A stretch of DNA of 64,000 nucleotides, from contig OX419762.1 in assembly GCA_948567375.1 (NCBI GenBank), positions 1,369,001-1,433,000 of the forward strand, in the 5' to 3' direction. The position numbers were made by a program, and so were the translations under genes. Source of the DNA: Lunularia cruciata. Lineage: Eukaryota > Streptophyta > Marchantiopsida > Lunulariales > Lunulariaceae. A model generated the notes under the pieces. It was not told where the DNA came from and did not search any database. It saw nothing but the letters and a program-made list of their open reading frames with translations. Of this stretch, positions 55,713 to 64,000 are shown one piece after another (position 1 is the first letter of the stretch; each line of letters opens with the position of its first letter).

Positions 55713-58700
55713 TATGACAACCTAGCAAATATCACTTTTGTGGTAATCAAGTAAGTAAAGTTTGTTCCACAGAGATATGATTCAGAATTGGTCAAATACA
55801 AAGCAAAGTAACAACTTCAATTCTTCTTGGTTGCATCTTTAATCTCTTAGGTAGAAACCACATCCAGAAGAGAGTAACAAGCACTGACTCGTCATCTCAT
55901 CACAACAATTTGTCGCACTTAATCACAACTTCATCAAATCTTTCCAAAAAATCTTCATTGTGATGATTTAGTCTCTCCCAAAAATGGCACTTCACTAGAA
56001 AATGACTTTACTTCAGAATTGTGTTCCACCCCTCCACTAAAGGCACAACTTCCTTGATCAAAATTGCTTCACATCAACTCTACGATGCACTCACAAATGC
56101 AAAATACTACCAACACTACAATTCCTCTCAGATTTGTCAAGGCATTGCTTCAATTGCACTTCACTCAAGATCAAACAATGAATGAAGATCAAGGTTGCGG
56201 AATCTAACATCCAACACTCACACTGATTTGCACTTTGAAATTCTCCACACACTCACAAACATAGACACAAAATTGATACTCAGAATTAAGCTCTAGCAAC
56301 GAGCACTAAAATCAGCACTTTGCTTTATCTATTCTTAGAATTATGAGCACTGAACAACATATGATTGTGAATGCCACCTTTAAATTGGCAAAGCACTTCA
56401 GCAATTACTAACAACTATAATGTTTCCTAACAACTCTTCCTACCTACCTGTAGATCCAAAATGACAAACCACCTCTTCATATTTGCCTCTTCAAATCTTA
56501 AAATTGTTACTACGCTGATCCAATGTCTACTTCTTCCTTGGCTTCCAATCCCAATCCTGAAGTAATCTCACATACTACTCTATCCTTAGGTTTCCCAACT
56601 ACTAACTCCTCTACCAATTCTACTACTTCTTCTTTCTGATCTACAATTCCCATCACAAGTAACCTTTCTAATTCTCTATCTCCTGACCCACTCTTCTCTA
56701 ATATTTCCAATGGTAACTCCAAAGATATTTGTACTCCTATGTCATCTACTTTGGGCTTTGCTTTTACATCCTTCCAAAGTTTACCTATCTCCAACTTTAC
56801 TAGATCTAATCTAATTGTGATATTATCTTCCACTTCTAATATCTTCCTCTCTACACAAGTTTTGAGACTAATGAGCAAAGCATTCAAATCCTTATCCTTT
56901 GCATTTTTCCTCCTCGTCTCTTGCACCAACACAATTCAACTCGTGCAATCTTGTTTCTTAAATCCTAACACCAGCTTTTGTACTCTCCATCACTCTATCA
57001 AGCTCTTGCTCCTTCTTTGCTACTCTTGCCATATCATGAATAATTTCTAACCGTGAATCAATAAACTATTGTTTCAAGATCTCATACTCTGCTATCTATC
57101 TCTCCCTTGCAATGACATTCTGCTCTATTATTCTCTCTCTACTCCCCACTTCCTTCTTTAATTTTTCAATTACCTCATTCTGTACCATTGCATCTACTCA
57201 TAGTACTTCCCTCTCTTCTTCACCTCGAGTTATATTCTTCTTCAACTCCGAGTTCTCTTCCTCTAATCTTGCTAACACCTCCAACACAATCTTCACTTTT
57301 GGATACTTTGATTGCATCTCCTGCTTCTTCTGCTCCAACTTTGCTAACAATGGGCACACAACCTCCCACAAATACTCTACTCCTTCACTTGGTTTTACCT
57401 CAACTTGTGGACTTTTCTCCTTCTTCACTCAACACTCACCTTCTCAGCTGCAATCTCCTTATTGGAATGGATTCTTTGCTCTCTAAATTACCACTCTCCA
57501 CTTCTCTTACATGACCCGGTCTTGCTTCATACTTTGCTCTTCTTCTAGAATGGACTCCTCTTTGAATGGTCACCCTCTTCTCCTCCTGCTCTAGAACTTC
57601 ATCTTTGGGTCTTTGGTTACCTTCTTCTTCCATTTCCATCTTTCCTTCTTCCTCTTTGGGTACCGACTGCATCTCCACTCCATCTTCACTCTCGCTGCTC
57701 ATGTCACTACTCTGCAACATGACTTTAGCTTCTTCCTCCTTGTCTAAGTCTTCTAACTTGTCTTAGGCCTCCTCTTCTGATTCTTTGCCCAACAATGCGA
57801 TTACCACCAATTCTTTCCTTGGGTTTACCTTCCTGATCTTCCAAGGTCTTGTCACCACTACTTCTTCTTCTTCTCCTTGTTGACTCCTCTTCTTTGACTT
57901 TGGAGTATTCACCTTCATCTGCATGCTCTGCCCCGTCTGTGCATAGTACTCATTGCTGCTCCTTATTTGCAAGATGTATTGCTGCTCCTCCGTGTTAGCA
58001 TCTCTTCTCAAATTTGGGTGGAAGTGCGACACCATCTTGTGTCTCTCCATCATGTTCAGCAAGTTCAGTCCCAAGTAGAAATGGGCTGCAAACGGCACAA
58101 TGTTGTGTGGAGGTGACTTGTCTTGCAAGTTCCACACCATTTGTCTTGCACGCAGATGAAAGCACTTCGCGCAATTGAATGGTTCCCCTACAAACATTTT
58201 GTGGAAGAACACCACTTGATGTTTCATCACAAAAGTGGTTTGTGCCGCCTTCAAGATAGCCATCATTGCACTTACAATGCCTCTCCCCACAGGGTCTTTA
58301 TAGCTCTCAACTTTGTAGCCATTCTTTGTGTGCTTTGAAGAGAAGGAGTCTCTCACTTCTTGGGTTTCTTCAACTACTTCTCCCTTTGCTAAGAACGTGG
58401 ATCCTTGCTCATCACCTGCCTCTCTTTAGAGTACTAACCTCCAATCCAACTCTATCTAGCAAGCCAGATTTCCTCTATTCCCTTCTTCCTCAGGGCCATC
58501 GAGACATTTACTCTCAATGATTTCAGTCATGAAACTTGGAAAGCTAATGTTCTTGTTCCATGCTAGGAATGTGATCTAAATCCTGCTCAAGACTTTGATT
58601 CTCGCAATCATATCTAATCTCTCACTGCAAAGTCAGAGTTCTTCTTCCCACCTCCCATCTTTCTCTCTTCCACTCTAGTTTGGTGGCTACTCTTCCTACT

Positions 58701-59229
58701 GATTCCCGGACTGACTTCCTATCGACACACCAGCGCATCTTTGACTACACTTCCTTTCCCATGATCTTCCGCAAGACAACTTCTTAACGGCAATGGAAAA
58801 TTACTTGTCATTGCTTCATCTCTAGCCCAAATCTTATAGTGGCCCACTTCCTCCGTCTTTCTTCACTTTGAATTTCTCCAAAAATTCACACTTCCTTTGT
58901 GCTCCCGTCACTATCAAATCACCTCTTGCTCATAGGCTAGCCATTTTTTGTGCACGGTACCTTCTTGAATGTCCAACCCCAAAGGAAAGTTGTTACACTA
59001 TCCTCATCTCGAGTTGAGCATCCTTGAGACAAAGTCCCCTTACTTTGGGTTTCAAGTTGATAGTGCAAATCCGAGTACTTCATCTTCTAACACAAAGTCA
59101 CTTTTCCTTGGGATTATAGCCCAAAGACATCATTCTTTGCCTTCAAATGGCATACATGCGCAATCCAACTTCTTTTGTACACCTCTTCTTCAAAAATAAG
59201 AAAAAAAAAACAAAAATATGGGTACCACA
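55713..59229 (-). mobile_element. Solo C-L LTR with perfect TSD (CCAAG)
   Basis: 3517 bp, TATGACAACC to GGTACCACA. CCAAG is at 55708-55712 and 59230-59234. The host sequence is collinear with the B leader at 43730-43740 once it is removed. It carries a U3 frame shortened within the coiled coil. Confidence 0.96.
56510..58811 (-). pseudogene. U3 coiled-coil protein, internally deleted copy
   Basis: The ATG at 58811 gives MTSNFPLPLRS. MGGGKKNSDF and the N-terminal domain follow (58356-57763 open: YKVESYKDPVGRGIVSA, KHQVVFFHKMFVGEPFNC, VSHFHPNLRRD). The coil begins at 57428 (VEYLWEVVCPLLAKLEQKK). About 250 bp of the coil are missing near 56990 (ERVMEST then LVLGF). The tail ends LEAKEEVDIGSA at 56510. 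The total is 2302 nt. It has several stops. Confidence 0.8.
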
Positions 59230-60490
59230 CCAAGAGTGGAAATTAAGGTTATGCAAGATTCCCCAAGGGAGTATTGTATTTGGGGAAAAGTGAGTTTAGA
59301 ATAGAATTTGAAAAGAGTGTTGAGAGGATCCAAAAACCTACACCACTTGGAGGAAAGAGTGAGTCTAAGTGTTTTCTATGTGGAGAGAAGGGACATAAGG
59401 TAAGTTCATGTCTATTGACCTTTGAGAGCAAGAGATTGAGGGAAAGGAGAGGCTTACTTGACTCAGGTTTGCATGTTGGGCTTTCTTCACCAGGATTGGG
59501 AGGGAGAAGATCTAAGACCAAGGAGTTGTGTGAGGTTTGTGGAGTGGAAGGACTTCCAAAAGGAAATGAGTGTAGTGGATTAAAAGAACTTTTGGAGACT
59601 TTGGTAAAAGATTTTGGAGAGAGTCTTAGTATAGCTACAGAAATACTACCACCTTCATTAGCTAGTTCTCAAGATTAGTGATGGAGATAATCTTTCAACT
59701 TATGGATAAACTATTCATGAGAGTTCAACTAATATGCACTCTATGATTTGATGTTCCTATAGAAATCTTGGAGCAACCTGAACCTTTTGTGTTACCTAGG
59801 GTGTATAACACTCAAATGGTGTTGTGACAACCCGGCAAATATCACTTTTGCGGTAATTGGGTAAGTAAAGTTTGTTCCCGCAGAGATACAAGTCAAAAAT
59901 GTCCAAATACAAAGTCAAATAGTAACATGTAATTCTTCTTGGTTGCGTCTTTAATCTCTCAGGTAGAAACCACACCCATAAGAGAGTAACAAGCACTGAC
60001 TCACAGTCTTGTCACAAATTAACACTCCATAATCACAACTCCATCAAATCTTTCCAAACAATCTTGATTGTGATGATTCAAGCTCTCCTAAAAACGGCAC
60101 TTCACTGCAAAACGACTTTGCCTCAGAATTGTGTTCCACCCCTCCACTGAAGGCACAACTTCCTCGATCAAAATTGCTTCACATCAACTTTGCACTGCAC
60201 TCACAAATGCAAAATACTACCAACACTACAATTCCTCTCAAATCTGTCAAGGCATTGCTCCAATTGCACTTCACTCAGGATCAAAAACATAAAATGAAGA
60301 TCAAGGCTGTGGAATCCAACATCCAACAAACACTCAGACTTGCACTTCAAATTTCTCCTAACACTCACAAACACAATCACAAAGTTGATACTTGGAATCA
60401 AGCTCAAGCGACGAGCACTGCTTCACAGCACTTTGCTTTATCTATTCTCAAAAATTATGAGCACTAAATAACATTTGACTGCGAATGCCA

Positions 60491-60502
60491 CTCTTAAATA
60501 GT
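60491..60502 (-). promoter_or_regulatory. Probable genomic-RNA promoter of C-L LTR
   Basis: The minus strand reads ACTATTTAAGAG, matching the TATTTAAG box of the C-S LTRs. It lies about 95 bp after the end of the U3 frame. Confidence 0.55.
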
Positions 60503-60594
60503 GAATCAATCAACAGTTCTAACAACTATTCTAACCTGCAGATCCAAAATGATAATGCACATCTTCATATCTACCTCTTCAAATCTCAAAACTG

Positions 60595-63171
60595 TTACTT
60601 ATCCGATCCGATGTCTACTTCTTTCTTGGCTTTCAAACTCGAACCCGAAGTAATCTTACTTCCTACTACTGTGTCCTCGGGTTTCACAACTTCTAATTCT
60701 TCTACCAATTCCAGCAATTCTCTTTCCTGATCTGAAATTCCACTAGTGGGTAATCTATCTAACTCCTTATCTCCCGACCCACTCTTCTCTAATGTCTTTG
60801 ATGGCAACTCCAAAGACATTTGGACTCCTATGCTATCTACTTCGGGTTTTGCTCTAACATCCTTCCAAAGTTTTTCTAGCTCTACTTTCACTAAGTCTAA
60901 TCTAATTGAAATGTTATCCTCTACCTCTAAAACCTTTCTCTCTACACGAGTTCTTAATTTGATCAACAAGGCATTCATCTCGGTGTCTTTTGCTTGTCTT
61001 CGCCTCGTCTCCTGCACCAACAACTTCAACTTGTGCAGGCGTGCTTCTTCAATTCAAACGTTGGCTTCTGTACTTAACATCGCGTTCACGCTGAGGACTA
61101 TCTCCTTCAATGGCTCCAATCTTGTCTTCCTTTCTCGCTCCCGATCTGCAAGCCATTCCTCTCGATACATTGCCAACTCTGCCTCGAATTTGGCTTTCAC
61201 CGTTTCCTTCTCTTTCTCCTTCTGTTCAATCTTCTCTTCTTGATTACGAAGTAACTCTTGTAATCTCTCTTCTTCTCTATATCGTGCAGCTAACTCTCTT
61301 TGCCAGAGTTGCTTCTTCTCCTCCATACTTTCCATCACTCTATCAAGTTCTTGATCCTTCGCTGCTACCCTCGCCATAGCATGGATAAGTTCTACTCTTG
61401 AATCAGCAAACTGCTGCTTCAAGATTTTGTATTCAGCTACTTGTCTCTCTCGTGCTATGTCACTCTTCCTCGCAAGATCCTCTCGATAGCTCACTTCCCT
61501 CTTCAGGTCTTCAATTACCTGACTTCTCTCTACTACCTCCGCTTGCAGTACTTCTCTCTCCTCCTCACCTCGGGTTACACTCCTCTTCAACTCCGAGTTC
61601 TCTTCTTCTAATCTCACTACCACCTGCAATACAGTCTTTACCTTTGGACAAGTCGACTGCATCTCCTTCTTCTTGTGCTCCAACTTCACCAACAATGGGC
61701 ACACTACCTCTTGCAAGTACTCCACTCCATCACTGGCAACTACCTCATCCCGCGGAGTGGTCTCTCTTTTCTCCTTTTGTTCTCCTGATACTCGCCTTCT
61801 TCTTTGGAGTCTTTGTATCGGGATTAATGCCTCACTGCCCGAGCCTTCTTCTACCTCTTCCTTCACTCTACTTGGCCTTGCTTCACACTTTGCCTTATGT
61901 CGCTAGCAAACTCCTCACTGAACTGTGATCTTCTTTTCCGCTGGCACCGGTACTTCGTCCTCCAGCGTTGTGTTGTCTTCGGCTTCCACCTTGGCTTGCA
62001 CTTCTTCTTCGTATTCTTCAGCCGCTGGCGCCAATGTCATCTCTCCACCTTCTTCACTATCACTGCTCGTATCTCCGCTCTGTAGTGTCAGCTCAGGTTC
62101 CTCCTCATGTTCCGAGTGCTCCGTTTTGAGCTCGGCCTCGCCTTTTGAGTCTTCATCTTTTGACTCAATAACTACCATTCCTCGCCTCGGGTTACCTCTC
62201 TGCATCTTTCGAGGTTTCTTGCTTTCTTTGGCTTCTCCTTGCCGACTCCTCTTCTTTGTCAGGGTACTCACTACGACCTCCACGTTCTTCCCTCTCTTCG
62301 TGTAGTAATCGTCCGTGCTCTGGATTTGGAGTATGTATTGCTGCTCCTTGACATTGACCTCCTTTCGCACATCAGGATGGAAGTGCGACACCATCCAATT
62401 CCGCTCCGCCGAGTTCAAAAAATTGAGCATGAGGTAGAAGTGTGCTGTAAACGGCACAATGTAGTGTGGAGGCAACTTATCCCGCAAATTCCACACCATC
62501 TGCCTCGTTCTCCCATGAAAACACCTCGCCCAATTGATTGGTTCTCCTGCAAACAACTTATGGAAGAACACCGCTTGGTGTTTCATCACATAAGTCGTTC
62601 TCTCCGGCTTCAAGATCACCATGAGAGCACTCACAGTCCCTCTCTTCACTGGATCCTTGTAACTCTCAACTTTGTACCCATTCTTCGTTCTTTTTGACGA
62701 GAAGGCATCTTTCACCTCCTGAGTCTCTTGGGTATCTCTCCTTTCCCCAAGAACGTGGCTCCCTGCTCCAAGCCTGCCTCTTTCCTGAGTACGAGTCTCC
62801 AATCCAACTCTGTCCAGCGAGCCGTATTTCCTCTCTTCCCTTCTTCCTTGGGTCCATTGAGACACTTACTCTCGATGATTTCTATCATGAATCCTAGAAA
62901 ACTTACGTTCCAGTTCCATGCCAAAAAGGTGATCCAAAGTCAGCTCAAGACTTTGATCCTCGCTATCACATCTAATCTCCAAATCGCATGATTTTCTCAC
63001 TGTGAATTTGGAGTTTTTCTTACCTCCTCCCATCTCTTCTACTTTCTCACTTTCTCTCGATTTCACTCTAGCAACTTCTCCCTTGCGCACTAACACGAGT
63101 CCAAGTCTATTTCCCTTTCCCCGATCACCTGCAAGACAACTCCTCAACGGCAAAGGAAAATTGCTCAACAT
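60595..63171 (-). pseudogene. U3-embedded coiled-coil protein, best-preserved copy
   Basis: 2577 nt (859 codons) run from MLSNFPLPLRSCL to LKAKKEVDIGSDK. Residues 1-45 are basic and reach MGGGKKNSKF. Two compensating indels (about 62980 and 62715) shift the next 90 codons. From 62700 to 60595 the frame is open except for three stops (two near 61905-61915, one at 61051). The domain has YKVESYKDPVKRGTVSA, KHQAVFFHKLFAGEPINW, RQMVWNLRDKLPPHYIVPF and VSHFHPDVRKEV. Acidic and basic linkers follow, then a ~300-residue coil (61720-60900: EYLQEVVCPLLVKLEHKKKE onward) and the tail. No signal peptide or membrane segment is evident. Function unknown; structural, Gag-like or host-interaction roles are all possible. 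Confidence 0.85.
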
Positions 63172-63188
63172 TTCGTCGTTGTAGTTTC

Positions 63189-63200
63189 AATTTTTATAGA
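63189..63200 (-). promoter_or_regulatory. TATA box upstream of the U3 frame
   Basis: The minus strand reads TCTATAAAAATT, about 18-30 bases before the first ATG (63171). It is the same motif as at 41049-41060. Confidence 0.6.
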
Positions 63201-63584
63201 GTTGCGCTTCTTTGTCTTCTGTCACTTCGAATTCCTATCAAGAAATCACATCTCCAACATGCAACTGTCACTGTCAATCAACCTTTGCGCGTATGTGCCG
63301 CTAGTTTTCAAATGGCCCCTTCTTGAATTTCTCGCCCCGACGAAAGGTTGTTAGACTGTCTTTGCCTCAGGTTGAGCTCCCCCCGATCCAAAGACAATTT
63401 ACTTTGGGTTGTATGCTGACAGGGCATTTCCAAATACTTTGCCTTATGACCCGAAGTCACTTTACTTCGGGTTTCATCCCGAAGACTCTTTTCTTTGCCT
63501 TCTTCGGCCATACAGGCGCAATCCGACTTCTCTATACACTTCTTCTCCTTTATTCTGAAAAAAACAAAAAATATGGGCACCACA

Positions 63585-63597
63585 TACCTCCTCCCTC
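63585..63597 (-). promoter_or_regulatory. Polypurine tract of the C-L element
   Basis: The minus strand reads GAGGGAGGAGGTA directly before TGTGGTGCCC. The integrase stop overlaps its start, as in the complete C element. Confidence 0.85.
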
Positions 63598-64000
63598 AAA
63601 TGTGAGCATCCCCACAAACATAGACCTTGGGTGTCTTAGAAACTTCCGAGTCTATGGTCCAATATCTCCGAACTCTCCACCTGTTTACTCGAGTGGCAAA
63701 AGGATTACCTTCCAAGTTGACGAGCTGCATGGATCCATTTTTGTAAAGATGAAGAACTCAATAGGGACCTATCCATCTCAAATGCAACTTGCTTGGAAAA
63801 AATATTCGGCAATTGTCATATAACAAAACCAAATCCTCTTCTCGTACAGTCACAGGCTTGATTCTCTTATCGGGCCTGACTTTCCTCTGTGCTTGTACTT
63901 CTTTCGTGGTTTGCATTGCATCGTCTCTTTTCTCTTCTAACCACATCAGTTGATGAATCCGAAGATCCTGACTTTCTTCTTCCGACATTTGTTCTTCGCA
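63596..64000 (-). pseudogene. C-L element integrase C-terminus (cut by window end)
   Basis: The frame shows EESQDLRIHQLMWLEEKRDD, KVRPDKRIKPVTVREEDLVL and LHLRWIGPY, then one TGA in place of the Arg seen in the C element. It continues with NGSMQLVNLEGNPFATRVNR to a stop inside the purine tract. It is very similar to 8371-8780, so long- and short-LTR elements share the same pol. Confidence 0.88.

Larger units (their letters stand above)
55697..59678 (+). pseudogene. B leader zinc-knuckle ORF, copy 2, split by an LTR
   Basis: The ATG (55697) and the first five codons precede the CCAAG target. The frame resumes at 59235 (EWKLRLCKIPQG) after the solo C-L LTR. A short deletion and stop occur near 59287. 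From 59283 to 59678 the frame is open: FEKSVERIQKPTPLGGKSES, CFLCGEKGHKVSSC, SKRLRERRG, CEVCGVEGLPKGNEC and LPPSLASSQD. It is nearly identical to 43800-44160 in protein. Confidence 0.75.
54148..59822 (+). mobile_element. B copy 2, 5' LTR and leader, twice interrupted
   Basis: The order is a 690-bp LTR (54148-54837, TGGAACACCC to GGCTCACA), leader (54838-55712), a solo C-L LTR, then leader continuation (59230-59822) with the zinc-knuckle ORF. The element is then cut by a C-L element at 59823. Gag and pol would lie beyond the window. The leader is clearly similar to that of 42863-44430. Confidence 0.9.
59823..63584 (-). repeat. 3' LTR of the C-L element
   Basis: It starts TGTGACAACCCGGC and ends GGGCACCACA on the plus strand. 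Read on the minus strand it has a 5' part with TGTGGTGCCC, then the U3 TATA (63189-63200) and the U3 frame (63171-60595). The genomic promoter (60491-60502) and an R-U5 half of about 650 bp follow. This order puts the frame wholly within U3. Confidence 0.92.
59823..64000 (-). mobile_element. C-L Gypsy element, 3' end only
   Basis: A 3762-bp 3' LTR (59823-63584), a polypurine tract and the integrase end are present in minus orientation. The rest continues past the window. The left target flank is GGTGT (59818-59822), and the partner TSD should lie beyond 64000. It is inserted in the leader of B copy 2. Confidence 0.92.

Noticed and set aside
61398..62305. Plus-strand frames of 176 and 126 codons
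   Set aside because: These are antisense shadows of the U3 frame at 60595-63171.
1..64000. Possible tRNA, rRNA or host protein-coding genes
   Set aside because: I found no cloverleaf, no rRNA motif and no conserved host domain. All long frames fit retroelement proteins or their shadows. A tRNA scan and a protein search would settle this.

Overview
The window is nuclear DNA from a land plant with a large, transposon-packed genome. I see no cellular gene, tRNA, rRNA, CRISPR array or operon. Almost every interpretable base belongs to Ty3/Gypsy LTR retrotransposons at different stages of decay, many inserted inside one another. Priming sites resembling the 3' end of tRNA-Asp, TG...CA LTR termini, 5-bp target-site duplications (TSDs) and many TGG/CGA-derived stops fit plant nuclear DNA. 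I cannot name the species.

I recognise four kinds of element (names are mine). A is an old plus-strand Gypsy element of an unusual lineage, about 0.83-18.4 kb, ending next to a compound minisatellite. B is a family with 692-bp LTRs (TGTAACACCC...GGCTCACA); it has one full copy (42171-49989), a second interrupted copy starting at 54148, and several solo or broken LTRs. C is a family whose LTRs run TGTGGTACCC...GTTGTCACA and come in two sizes: short, about 1.65-1.93 kb (C-S), and long, about 3.5-3.8 kb (C-L). D is an older plus-strand C-like element, about 27.8-54.1 kb, that acts as the main host for later insertions.

Layout. 1-832: unassigned sequence with a 105-bp direct repeat. 833-18402: element A, interrupted by a B LTR fragment, a solo C-S LTR (4004-5928, TSD ACCTT) and a complete minus-strand C element (6577-16436, TSD TAGAG). 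18258-20200: several tandem-repeat arrays. 20481-27529: B and C LTR pieces in both orientations. 27771-54147: element D; its 5' LTR holds a solo LTR (28135-29780, TSD GATCC). Its integrase holds a four-level nest: D > C-S LTR (39637-53043) > C-L LTR (40663-52305) > complete B element (42171-49989). Its 3' LTR holds B copy 2, which in turn holds a solo C-L LTR (55713-59229, TSD CCAAG). B copy 2 also holds a C-L element, of which the 3' LTR and the integrase end lie at 59823-64000.

The most unusual signal is inside the long C LTRs. Each carries, in what should be U3, a reading frame of about 855-860 codons. It encodes an N-terminal globular domain, charged linkers, a coiled coil of about 300 residues and a conserved acidic C-terminal tail. 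Three copies are nearly full length (2562, 2577 and about 2581 nt) and others are partial. The frame has its own upstream TATA box, while the element's genomic promoter lies after it. Short LTRs look like deletion derivatives that kept the tail. A second unusual feature is a conserved zinc-knuckle ORF between the 5' LTR and gag of the B family.

All coding copies here carry stops or frameshifts, so none is likely to be active. The full B element is the youngest: its LTRs are about 97% identical by eye.
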